Below, piece by piece: positions 1 to 7,996 of a stretch of DNA of 64,000 nucleotides. The stretch covers positions 1,860,001-1,924,000 of the forward strand of contig CAXXFB010000001.1 in the NCBI GenBank assembly GCA_963674545.2. The letters are read 5' to 3'. Each line of letters opens with the position of its first letter. Position 1 is the stretch's first letter. Under the pieces are notes generated by a model, which did no database searches, was not told the origin of the DNA, and saw nothing but the letters and a program-made list of their open reading frames with translations. The position numbers were made by a program, and so were the translations under genes. Source of the DNA: JABGQS01 sp963674545 (GTDB lineage Bacteria; Bacillota; Clostridia; Christensenellales; SZUA-584).

Positions 1-276
1 ATCTAATTCCGCAGCATTTCTTTCATCAATAATATCTTCCATATATTTGTCCCACTTTCTCTTAATCGGGTCATTTGCTAAAACTATTAGTGCACCTTCG
101 TAATCCTCTGTTTCGAAATACTGATACAAGAATTCTCCGACATTCCAAATCGAGTAGTTTTTTATACCAGATTTCTTTAAGAGCTCCTTCATCTCGGGCC
201 ATAAGTTATCATGTCGTCTTTTGTATTCTTGGACCATGCCAATTTTTAATTTCATTACAATTGCGTGCCTCTCCAT
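1..276 (-). CDS. rhaM: L-rhamnose mutarotase (RhaM/YiiL family), truncated by window edge
   Basis: The reverse strand reads MERHAIVMKLKIGMVQEYKR and continues open for 92 codons to the window edge, so the C-terminus is outside. It matches the RhaM (DUF718) family, which interconverts anomers of L-rhamnose. The catalytic-region pattern YKRRHDNLWPEM with its His (about residue 22) and the later IKNYSIW strand are seen. The ATG at 274-276 is preceded by a GGGGGT Shine-Dalgarno at 283-288. The gene is too short for the open-frame size cut-off only because it is cut. A second, divergent mutarotase lies at 30.7 kb, so the genome handles 6-deoxysugars from at least two loci. Its operon partners would lie to the left of the window. 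Confidence 0.85.
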   Translation of the reverse strand, partial: MERHAIVMKLKIGMVQEYKRRHDNLWPEMKELLKKSGIKNYSIWNVGEFLYQYFETEDYEGALIVLANDPIKRKWDKYMEDIIDERNAAELD

Positions 277-1080
277 TTTGTTACCCCCATATAAGTTGAT
301 ATTTATATACTACATTTAATCATCTGGAAAATGTTTTTAATATTTTGTGTAATATAAGTGCAACTATCTTAGCTTTTAAAGTTTGCTTTGCTACAAAAAA
401 TTACAACCTGTCTGCATATTTTAATTTTTTGCAATTCGAACATTGGTAATTAAAATGATATTTGCGGTTTTATTAAAAACTCCAGTGTTCGATTAAGTAT
501 TATTAAAATATGTTCTTCACATAGAAAAATTGAGTCTAGTCACTTCCAGTTCTACAATAGCGCAAGAATTAATTTTTCAGAAATGATACTCTATTGGAAT
601 TTGACAACTAGTTCCTATGGTTGGCACTCCACCAATATAATACAATCTGTCTATATTGTATTCCTATCACCACTCTTCTACAAGGTTTCTTGCTTCAAGC
701 ATTGTACCAAACATCTTTCTGTTTAACAAATCGTCTGTTATTTACTGTTAAATTAATATTGATATCCTTTCTCTCTTGTACTGCCCATCTCAATATATCT
801 AGTTTATATTTAAGTTGAATAACCCTATCGCAAAGGATCCTCACCGCAACTTTATACCCACTATCGGTTCAAATATTCTCTAGGTCCTTGCTAAAAGCCT
901 CGTTGCCTTATTTTTATTTCTCTATCTATTTCAAGACTTTTTTTATCAATTATTACGCATCAGTATTACTATCGTCTGCAATTACTCATTTATTAAATAA
1001 GGTATACCCTTCTGAAGAGCTAAAAGTCTTTTATTCCTTGTAGGATTGACATGTCTGCCTTTATATAACTATAATTTCAT
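277..1080. other. 804-bp AT-rich intergenic region, no intact gene
   Basis: No credible intact gene is seen between the mutarotase and hppA. The part at about 600-1060 reads on the minus strand as stretches of plausible protein broken by several stops, for example a run around KVAVRILCDRVIQLKY. That suggests a decayed gene I cannot identify. The promoter of the truncated mutarotase must lie within the first ~200 bases. No AAACGTTT operator is present here. Confidence 0.5.
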
Positions 1081-3036
1081 TTACATAAACAGTGGTGCAA
1101 ACACGAGAGCAACGATACTCATTATCTTTATCAGAATATTGATGGACGGACCCGCGGTGTCTTTAAGCGGGTCTCCGACGGTGTCGCCAATGACCGATGC
1201 TTTATGAGCATGAGAGTTCTTTCCTTCGTGCGCGCCATCCTCTATGTGCTTTTTGGCATTGTCCCACGCTCCGCCGCTGTTTGCCATCTTCACTGCAATA
1301 ACGACACCCGTTACCGTAGCTCCAACAAGCAACCCTGCGAGCGCGGTTTTGCCGAGCAGCAATCCGACTACAATAGGTGCCGCAATGACTATCAACCCAG
1401 ACAGTATCATCTGCGTAAGCGCAGCTTTAGTCGAGATATCTATGCACTTAGAATACTCAGGTTCTGCTGTGCCCTCCATTATTCCATCTATCTGCGCAAA
1501 CTGTCTTCTTACTTCAGCTATCATCTTTTTCGCTGCCTTTGATACGGCCTCTATAGTGAGCGCAGAGAACAAATACGGCAGCATACCGCCAAGCAGAAGT
1601 CCTACAATGACCATTGGTTCCAGCACGTTTACTATGGTCAGGTTAACTGTGTGAGCATACGTTGTAAACAGCGCAAGCGCCGTCAGTGCAGCAGAGGCAA
1701 TGGAAAAACCTTTACCTATTGCGGCAGTTGTGTTGCCTACAGAGTCAAGGTGGTCTGTTATCTTTCTGACGCTTTCGTCCTGCCCGGACATCTGAGCGAT
1801 TCCGCCTGCGTTGTCGGCTATCGGCCCATAGGCGTCAACCGATACGATCATTCCGACTGTAGACAGCATACCAAGCGCGGCAAGCGCCACACCGAAAAGC
1901 CCGGCTGCAGAGAAAGAAACGATAAGACAGATAGCTATCATAACAATTGGCCCCGCAGTGCTCCTCATGCCGACTGCCATTCCGCTGAGTATATTTGTAG
2001 CCGCTCCGGTAGTGCTCTGCTGGGCAATTCGCTTGACTGGACCGTACGCGGCAGAAGTATAGTATTCTGTAATCTGACCTATCACAACTCCGGTAACTAT
2101 TCCCATAAGCACGGCGACGAAAAGCTTTAAGTCCCCGAATATCAGATAGTCGGCAATACCCGCACCTATAACGCTCAGGCCCGCAGCAATGAACGTCCCT
2201 ACTCTAAGTGAAGTGTGTGCGCTTTTAGCTTTTACTGCTCTGACAGAGAATATACCGATTATGGTTGCTACTATTCCCACTGAAGCCATTGCAAACGTAA
2301 ATATTGCTCCTTTTTCTGCAAACACCACAGCGCCAAGAAGAAGCGAAGAAATAACTGCTCCTGCATAGCTCTCGAATATATCGCTGCCCATGCCGGCAAC
2401 ATCTCCCACATTATCGCCCACGTTGTCTGCTATGACAGCCGGGTTTCTCGGGTCGTCCTCCGGTATTCCTGCCTCTACCTTTCCGACGAGGTCTGCCCCG
2501 ACATCTGCGGCTTTTGTAAATATGCCGCCGCCGACCCTGCAAAACAGAGCAATCGTGCTGGCTCCAAGGCTAAAGCCAGTAAGTACAGCGAGATCGTCAA
2601 AAATCATAAACAGCGCTCCCAGCCCAAGAGCAGCAAATCCGACTATCAAAAGACCTGCGACTGACCCTCCTGAAAAAGCGACCCTAAGAGACTGTTTTAG
2701 CCCCTCTTTTGCTGCCTGAGTGGTGCGCACATTTGCCTTGACCGCAACTCTCATTCCAAAAAAGCCGGCCAAGGCAGACAGCGTTGCTCCGCTTATAAAA
2801 CACACCATAACCTTCCAGCCAAGCGAAGGCACGACCAGCAGCACAATGCTCATAATGACAACGAATATCAACACAATACTGTATTGGCGCTTTAAATACG
2901 TCATAGCGCCTTTTTCGATGTACCCTGCAATCCTTACCATCTTTTCATCGCTTACTTTGATTCTGCTAATTCGATTTGCCTTAAAAAAGGCAATACAAAC
3001 AGCGGCTACCGAAATAGCAATTACCACCCAATCCAT
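1081..3036 (-). CDS. hppA: Membrane-bound proton/sodium-translocating pyrophosphatase
   Basis: This 651-residue polytopic membrane protein couples pyrophosphate hydrolysis to H+ or Na+ pumping across the cytoplasmic membrane. The signature substrate motifs are present: DVGADLVGKVE (about residue 180) and GDNVGDVAGMGSDIFESY (about residue 210). The loop GNTTAAIGKGF carries Ala where K+-independent enzymes carry Lys, so a K+-dependent enzyme is predicted. About 16 hydrophobic segments span the length. I chose the ATG at 3034-3036 (MDWVV) because AAAGGAGA lies 10 bases upstream; an upstream ATG at 3057 would add seven residues but lacks this spacing. Whether H+ or Na+ is pumped cannot be decided by eye. 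It appears monocistronic. Confidence 0.95.
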   Translation of the reverse strand: MDWVVIAISVAAVCIAFFKANRISRIKVSDEKMVRIAGYIEKGAMTYLKRQYSIVLIFVVIMSIVLLVVPSLGWKVMVCFISGATLSALAGFFGMRVAVKANVRTTQAAKEGLKQSLRVAFSGGSVAGLLIVGFAALGLGALFMIFDDLAVLTGFSLGASTIALFCRVGGGIFTKAADVGADLVGKVEAGIPEDDPRNPAVIADNVGDNVGDVAGMGSDIFESYAGAVISSLLLGAVVFAEKGAIFTFAMASVGIVATIIGIFSVRAVKAKSAHTSLRVGTFIAAGLSVIGAGIADYLIFGDLKLFVAVLMGIVTGVVIGQITEYYTSAAYGPVKRIAQQSTTGAATNILSGMAVGMRSTAGPIVMIAICLIVSFSAAGLFGVALAALGMLSTVGMIVSVDAYGPIADNAGGIAQMSGQDESVRKITDHLDSVGNTTAAIGKGFSIASAALTALALFTTYAHTVNLTIVNVLEPMVIVGLLLGGMLPYLFSALTIEAVSKAAKKMIAEVRRQFAQIDGIMEGTAEPEYSKCIDISTKAALTQMILSGLIVIAAPIVVGLLLGKTALAGLLVGATVTGVVIAVKMANSGGAWDNAKKHIEDGAHEGKNSHAHKASVIGDTVGDPLKDTAGPSINILIKIMSIVALVFAPLFM

Positions 3037-3365
3037 AAATAATAATCTCCTTTTCAATAAAACATATTAGAAAACTTTGCAAAAACCGAATACGAAAACA
3101 AACCCTAAGTACGGCTACTTACATTTTTCTTTATTCCAGAGTTCAGCAAAACATCTGTTGTGGAGCAAAAATCATAATCAGATAAAACAATCTTAAAATT
3201 ATAAATACTTTTACGACCATAGCTATAATCTCTTTGTGGATCCTACATCGTTCTTATTAAAACCGTCCGTTTTCTTTAACAAATCTGTATCTTTACGTTT
3301 TATCAATTGCACAATCTTTATACTTATATTTCATACTTTTTTTCCGTGTATAATTCAATGTTTAA
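3037..3365. other. Intergenic region between hppA and feoB
   Basis: About 330 AT-rich bases separate two minus-strand genes. They should hold the hppA promoter and the end of the feoAB transcript. I see no strong hairpin with a T-run and no open reading frame with a ribosome-binding site. Confidence 0.5.
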
Positions 3366-5150
3366 TTAAAATAACGATAGTATATTGAATATTATAAATG
3401 CTGATAACCATGCAACTAACATTTGATATGTAATTGACAATAGCATAACTTTGCAATTTTTTATTTCTCTCGCCATTACTGTAAGCGTACCCAAGCATGG
3501 AGTATATAGAAGTATAAATACCAAGAATGATATGCCAGCAATAGGTGAAATTATATTTTTTATTCCGTCCAGTCCCCCCGCAGTTATTATTAGTGTAGAG
3601 GCAATTGCTTCCTTTGCAGATATGCCTGTTAGTAATGATACCGAGCATTGCCAATTACCAAATCCCAAAGGTCTAAAAACAGGTGAAATAAAATTGCCCA
3701 CAACAGCAAGCAAACTATCTTTTGAAGAATTGGTAAATTGTAACGAGCTGTTAAAACTTTTCAAGAACCATATGCAAACAGAAGCAATTAAAATTATAGT
3801 CCCAGCCTTTATTAGAAACTCAATTAGGCGATTATGTATTTTTTGAATTACAGTCTTCACATGTGGCAATCGAATTTGTGGGATCTCAAGTAAAAATAAC
3901 TCTCCCGGGTCTCTCTTTACAAATTTACTCATGATAAATGCAGAGAAAAAGGCTAAAACAATACCAAAAACATATAATAGAAATATAGTAACTGTTGCAT
4001 AATCCGGTATAAAGGCCGCACATAAAAGTCCGTACACAGGCAATTTTGCGCCACACGAAATAAATGGCGAAATAAGCGTAGTTATTACTCTTTCTCTTTT
4101 GTTCTCAATTGTACGACATGCCATTATGGCTGGTACTGTACATCCAAATCCCATAATTAATGGTATCACTGACTTCCCATTCAATCCGAAGCCTTTAAAT
4201 AAACGATCAAGCATAAATGACACTCTAGGTATATATCCGCTATCTTCAAGGATTGATAAAAAGAAAAATAGCAACAACATCTGCGGTAAAAACAAAAGTA
4301 TGCTTCCTACGCCGGTTATGATGCCGTCAATTATCAAAGAAGTCAACCATATTAAACCCGAACCAGATAAAAATGATCTTAACCAAATTGAGAAGCTATC
4401 AATTACATACTTAAGTCCATTTGAGGCTAGTGGACCTAGAAGCCCAAAGGTGATATAAAAAATAAGAAATATCACTAATAAAAAAATAGGTATCCCAACA
4501 TATCTGTTCGTTAGTATACTATCGAGTCTTTCAAATGGTTTGTTTATGAAGTCTTTGCGTTTATAAGTAACTTCCTCCGCGATTTTTTTCGAGATATCAT
4601 AGTAATCAGTTTCATCCTTTATATCTTTTTTCTTTTGTAGATTATTCTTTGCTTCAGCTCCCAAGCTTGTTTTATTTCTTAGCACCTTCTTAAACAGCTT
4701 GTCAATCCCTTTGTTTTGCCTGGCGGAAATCCCCACGACCTCAACTCCAAGTTTTTGCGAAAGTAGATCAAAATCAATCCGGGCTCCTCTTTGCTCAATT
4801 TCTTCAATCATATTAATCGCTACAATAACAGATTTGTTCAAATCAATTAGTTGGAGAGTTAGGAAAAGTCCTCGCTCAAGATTGTTTGCATCAATTACAT
4901 TGACCAAAACATCAGACTTTTTGGCCATTAAAAAATCGTGTGCAATTTTTTGTTCAGGGGTATCAGTTTGTAATGAATAAATGCCAGGCAAATCTACCAA
5001 ATCAACTCTCTTGCCGAGTATTTCAGTTCTAAATTGCTCTACTTCAACAGTAACTCCCGCCCAGTTTCCAACGTTATTTCGACTCCCGGTAACTAGGTTA
5101 AATAGCGTAGTTTTACCACAATTGGGATTACCAATCAACCCTATCAACAT
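3366..5150 (-). CDS. feoB: Ferrous iron transporter FeoB
   Basis: The 594-residue protein has an N-terminal G domain followed by a polytopic membrane domain, the layout of the GTP-dependent Fe(II) importer. G1 is GNPNCGKTTLF (residues 7-17), G2 contains NWAGVTVE, and G3 is DLPGIYSL. The G4 position reads NMIE rather than the usual NMxD, a small departure. The membrane part contains both Gate motifs with their Cys residues (GFGCTVPAIMACRTI and FISCGAKLPVYGL). Length is at the short end of the family, because the C-terminal soluble tail is missing. It starts 11 bases after feoA ends, so the two form an operon. Confidence 0.95.
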   Translation of the reverse strand: MLIGLIGNPNCGKTTLFNLVTGSRNNVGNWAGVTVEVEQFRTEILGKRVDLVDLPGIYSLQTDTPEQKIAHDFLMAKKSDVLVNVIDANNLERGLFLTLQLIDLNKSVIVAINMIEEIEQRGARIDFDLLSQKLGVEVVGISARQNKGIDKLFKKVLRNKTSLGAEAKNNLQKKKDIKDETDYYDISKKIAEEVTYKRKDFINKPFERLDSILTNRYVGIPIFLLVIFLIFYITFGLLGPLASNGLKYVIDSFSIWLRSFLSGSGLIWLTSLIIDGIITGVGSILLFLPQMLLLFFFLSILEDSGYIPRVSFMLDRLFKGFGLNGKSVIPLIMGFGCTVPAIMACRTIENKRERVITTLISPFISCGAKLPVYGLLCAAFIPDYATVTIFLLYVFGIVLAFFSAFIMSKFVKRDPGELFLLEIPQIRLPHVKTVIQKIHNRLIEFLIKAGTIILIASVCIWFLKSFNSSLQFTNSSKDSLLAVVGNFISPVFRPLGFGNWQCSVSLLTGISAKEAIASTLIITAGGLDGIKNIISPIAGISFLVFILLYTPCLGTLTVMAREIKNCKVMLLSITYQMLVAWLSAFIIFNILSLF

Positions 5151-5161
5151 ATTTATCCCTA

Positions 5162-5392
5162 TTAAAACCTATCAGAAATTATAATCTTATCAGCATCTGC
5201 CTTTCTAATAGCAAAGTCAGTGTCTCGAACTCTTATCATCAATGGATCTCCAAAAGGAGCATGTCTTAACATAGTAATTTTTGCTCCTTTATTTATACCT
5301 CTATTTAGCAGCATGTTTTTTTGTTTATCAATAAAACCCATTTCATGCACATGTCCGCTCATCCCGATTTTTAAATTCGATAATTTTTGCAC
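5162..5392 (-). CDS. feoA: Ferrous iron transport accessory protein FeoA
   Basis: This 76-residue SH3-like protein partners FeoB. The family pattern MGFIDKQKNMLLNRGINKGAKI followed by GDPLMIRVRDTDFAIRKADADKI is clear. Translation seems to start at a GTG (5390-5392), with AGGAGA about 10 bases upstream. It precedes feoB by 11 bases on the same strand. The predicted role is cytoplasmic regulation or assembly of FeoB at the membrane. Confidence 0.92.
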   Translation of the reverse strand: MQKLSNLKIGMSGHVHEMGFIDKQKNMLLNRGINKGAKITMLRHAPFGDPLMIRVRDTDFAIRKADADKIIISDRF

Positions 5393-5409
5393 TATTTTTT
5401 ATTCTCCTG

Positions 5410-6040
5410 TCCCATATAATTTCTTCTAAGATCTATTAGCGTGATTTCAGCAACTACCTTTCCAAAATCGTTATTAAATCCTTCGTTCTCTTTTTCTTCA
5501 TCTATTGCTTTCCCGCTACAATATCCTTCCCTCTTATATCCTATATCTAATTTTCTATATCTCAAATGCCTTATTCTGAAACGCTCTTTTTTCTAGTCTT
5601 TATTCAATCCGTCCACGAGGTCAAGCTGCCTTACATACATTATACTACTCGCATAATGCTAAAGAGTTTACATCATGTAATAAGAATTAACCCCATCTTT
5701 TATTACCGTCAATGCTCGATTATTTGAAAGTAATATGGTGTAGGTAGTTTTTACAATCGCTTCTATTAATTTTGGCAATTCTTTTGTAGTAAAGGTGGCT
5801 TATTCAGAAAGCGATACGCTACTTCTCTTTATTGATAATGTTAGCTTTAACAAGAGCTCTCAGTTAAGTGCGTGAATAAATTATATTTCTACTTTCAATT
5901 TTCAATCATCTATCTGAACATTCAGCCTGTAGTTGTCCTCTTTTTGTTAGTTCTGAATCTATTTGTCCTTGAAATCATCCTTTTAAATTATAATCAGTTT
6001 CACCATGCCTAGCAATAATTAGCCTTGTACTTATAATATC
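5410..6040 (-). pseudogene. Decayed duplicate of the class II aldolase and histidine-phosphatase genes
   Basis: This stretch has no open frame but is clearly homologous in DNA to the intact genes at 12.74-14.24 kb. At 5410-5870 it follows the 3' two-thirds of the aldolase gene: shared runs include TTAGCGTGATTTC and TCTATTGCTTTCCCGC, and the catalytic-region DNA is also similar. At about 5905-6035 it follows the start of the phosphatase gene, with runs such as AGTTCTGAATCTATTTGTCC. The order and strand are the same as in the intact pair, with an internal deletion joining the two and many frameshifts. It lies on the far side of the BMC operon from the intact copy, as expected if the locus was once tandemly duplicated. 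The next ~190 bases (6040-6226) show nothing identifiable. Confidence 0.85.
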
Positions 6041-6226
6041 CCTCTGTTGTCTTATCTGTACATCATAGTCCCCGATGTGTTCAATTCTATAATAGAAACA
6101 AATCTCTTCGTCTTCTTTTTCTATTTTTTCAGCCCCCAATACATATTTGTGCAAATAATTTCATAGCCTTATCAATTTATCAAAAACCGTAAGCCAAAAA
6201 CAGGCTTTGTATTCTTAGCACTCTAA

Positions 6227-6514
6227 TCAGAGCTTTACAGTCTCCCCATCAAATGAGAAGTGATCCAGCACTCCGCATATGGTAAGGTCGGCAATGACTT
6301 CATCGTCCCTGAGCATCATTTTTGCAGCGCCACCGTCGACGTTTATGAGAACTATGTCCCCAACGCCTGCGCCGGCACCGTCAAAGGCTATCTGCCTCGG
6401 CGAAACAGCCTTGCCCTGTGTATCTATATATTCTATCAGCATCAGCTTGTACCCGTAATGGGTATCGTTCTTAACAGTAGACACGACATTGCCCACTACT
6501 CTGCCAATCTTCAA
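6227..6514 (-). CDS. BMC-P pentameric shell vertex protein (EutN/CcmL family)
   Basis: This 95-residue protein of the EutN/CcmL family caps the vertices of icosahedral microcompartment shells. Family features are the KIGRVVGNVVSTVKN start, the GYKLMLIEYID strand, the GAGAGVGDIVLINVDGGAA pore region and the VIADLTICGVLDHF end. Translation probably begins at a TTG (6512-6514), preceded by GGGGGAA seven bases upstream. It is the last gene of the BMC operon, 15 bases after the BMC-H gene. It is one of three BMC-P paralogues here. Confidence 0.93.
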   Translation of the reverse strand: MKIGRVVGNVVSTVKNDTHYGYKLMLIEYIDTQGKAVSPRQIAFDGAGAGVGDIVLINVDGGAAKMMLRDDEVIADLTICGVLDHFSFDGETVKL

Positions 6515-6529
6515 GTTCGTTTCCCCCGC

Positions 6530-6802
6530 TTACTTAGGAAGTATGTTTTCTACATCCTCGTGCGGTCTTGGAATTACGTGCACGCTGAAAAGCTCTCCGA
6601 CTCTCTTTGCAGCTGCCGCGCCTGCGTCAACGCTTGCCTTAACTGCCCCCACATCGCCTCTGACCATTACTGTCACGAGCCCGCTGCCTATCTTTTCTTT
6701 ACCCATAAGAGTGACGTTAGCCGCCTTGACCATTGCGTCCGCTGCCTCTATTGCCCCTACCAATCCTTTTGTTTCGACCATTCCTAATGCCTGCTTTTCC
6801 AT
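6530..6802 (-). CDS. BMC-H hexameric shell protein
   Basis: The 90-residue single BMC domain forms hexagonal shell tiles. The sequence ALGMVETKGLVGAIEAADAM followed by VRGDVGAVKASVDAGAAAA and the HVIPRPHEDVE end is canonical. The predicted pore loop is KIGSG. It is a close paralogue of the upstream BMC-H, differing mainly at the termini; this copy lacks the basic C-terminal tail. AAGGAG lies ahead of the ATG. It lies within the shell gene cluster between two BMC-P genes. Confidence 0.96.
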   Translation of the reverse strand: MEKQALGMVETKGLVGAIEAADAMVKAANVTLMGKEKIGSGLVTVMVRGDVGAVKASVDAGAAAAKRVGELFSVHVIPRPHEDVENILPK

Positions 6803-6820
6803 TGTATGCTCCTTTCAATT

Positions 6821-7093
6821 TTACACATTTTCATTATATTCATCGATAAACCCCATGATTGAAGCGTCTACCGGGTTTAGCTTGTTCTGATCCAGAAACG
6901 GCATACCCGCTTCTTTTGATCCGATAAGGTATACAAAATCTCCGTCGCCCGCCTGTCGTGTCGCGTCAGACGCTACGATCACCTTTACCGGTTTCCCGTT
7001 CTCGATAACTTCTACCAGCTTAAGCTTTATCCCTTTTAGCGCAGGGTCTTTCTGCGTACAAACTACGCTCCCCACTACCTTGCCGGTATACAT
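6821..7093 (-). CDS. BMC-P pentameric shell vertex protein
   Basis: A second EutN/CcmL-type protein of 90 residues. It begins MYTGKVVGSVVCTQKD and has the ASDATRQAGDGDFVYLIGSKEAG segment and the DASIMGFIDE ending of the family. It overlaps or abuts the preceding BMC-H stop, indicating translational coupling. Having several different BMC-P proteins is normal in loci of the PVM and Grp kinds, where they may occupy different vertices. Confidence 0.92.
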   Translation of the reverse strand: MYTGKVVGSVVCTQKDPALKGIKLKLVEVIENGKPVKVIVASDATRQAGDGDFVYLIGSKEAGMPFLDQNKLNPVDASIMGFIDEYNENV

Positions 7094-7402
7094 TTATTTC
7101 TTCTCTGCCGGTTTTGGCGCTGTCTTGGGCGCTGCTTTCCTTGGCAGGATCCCCTCAACATCCGCGTGCGGTCTCGGGATAACATGCGTGCTCTTTAGTT
7201 CCCCGACTCTTTTTGCAGCTGCCGCGCCTGCGTCTACTGCAGCCTTAACAGCTCCCACATCGCCTCTTACCATCACTGTAACAAGCCCTGCCCCGATCTG
7301 CTCTTTGCCCACCAGCACCACGTTTGCCGCCTTGACCATCGCGTCCGCTGCCTCTATCGCGCCTATCAGCCCTCTTGTTTCTACCATTCCCAATGCTTCC
7401 AT
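7094..7402 (-). CDS. BMC-H hexameric shell protein with basic C-terminal tail
   Basis: A 102-residue BMC-H protein with the canonical MEALGMVETRGLIGAIEAAD start, a QIGAG pore loop and the IPRPHADVEGILP end. About 13 residues rich in Lys, Ala and Pro (PRKAAPKTAPKPAEKK region) extend the C-terminus; such tails usually face one side of the shell. It is nearly identical in its core to the second BMC-H at 6.5 kb, so the pair arose by duplication. GAAGGAG precedes the ATG. Confidence 0.96.
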   Translation of the reverse strand: MEALGMVETRGLIGAIEAADAMVKAANVVLVGKEQIGAGLVTVMVRGDVGAVKAAVDAGAAAAKRVGELKSTHVIPRPHADVEGILPRKAAPKTAPKPAEKK

Positions 7403-7434
7403 TTTTTAATCGCTCCTTCGTATTACTAAAAATT

Positions 7435-7980
7435 TTAATATATCGCTTTGTAAATATCTTTATGCGGAGACGGTATCACCACACTGTTCGCCATCATCCC
7501 GTGTTCGCCGCCTTCAGCTTTCGCAGCTTCTACAGCTGCTTTTACCGCCGACACGTCGCCGTTGAGCGTAAAGAACGCCTTACCGCCAAGTCCGCGCCCC
7601 AGCCTTATCTCAATAAGGTTCACATCAGCAGCCTTTACGGCAGCGTCCGCGCTTATTACGGCCGTGGCCAGCGAATACGTTTCAACTATCCCCAGCGCTT
7701 TTACGTCCCCCACCTCGGTACAGGCGTTAACAGCGGCTATCACCTGCTCGTCAACATTCGGTATCACTATTTCGTCCACCAGATAGTTGCCGGCAACCGG
7801 CGCTCCGGCGCCCACAGCCGACTTTACGGCGGCTACGTCCCCCGCCACCATAACTATATACTTGCCTGCGCACACCGCCTGTGCCGCCACCAGCGTTACG
7901 TTGGCGGCCTTCAGCATGGCGTCTCCCGCTTCTATCCCCGCGGGTATGCAGTTGGTTTCTATCATCCCTATCGCGTTCAT
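7435..7980 (-). CDS. BMC-T tandem-domain shell protein, PduT-like
   Basis: The 181-residue protein contains two BMC domains (about 1-90 and 92-181) and would form pseudohexameric trimers. Cys37 in the stretch AQAVCAGKYIVMVAGDV sits where PduT carries the Cys that ligates a [4Fe-4S] cluster in the trimer pore. The neighbouring gene upstream encodes a PduS/RnfC-like Fe-S protein, the usual partner of PduT, so a trans-shell electron route is inferred. Other BMC-T classes exist, but the Cys and the neighbour favour PduT-like. RBS AGAAAGGG precedes the ATG. Confidence 0.93.
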   Translation of the reverse strand: MNAIGMIETNCIPAGIEAGDAMLKAANVTLVAAQAVCAGKYIVMVAGDVAAVKSAVGAGAPVAGNYLVDEIVIPNVDEQVIAAVNACTEVGDVKALGIVETYSLATAVISADAAVKAADVNLIEIRLGRGLGGKAFFTLNGDVSAVKAAVEAAKAEGGEHGMMANSVVIPSPHKDIYKAIY

Positions 7981-7996
7981 CTGTATGCCCTTTCTT

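Noticed and set aside
600..1060. Degraded transposase or regulator
   Set aside because: Only broken frames are seen and none matches a family well enough to name.
1204..2719. Several plus-strand open frames of 109-159 codons opposite hppA
   Set aside because: They are antisense to a conserved pyrophosphatase, lack ribosome-binding sites and have low-complexity Ser/Thr/Pro translation typical of shadow frames.
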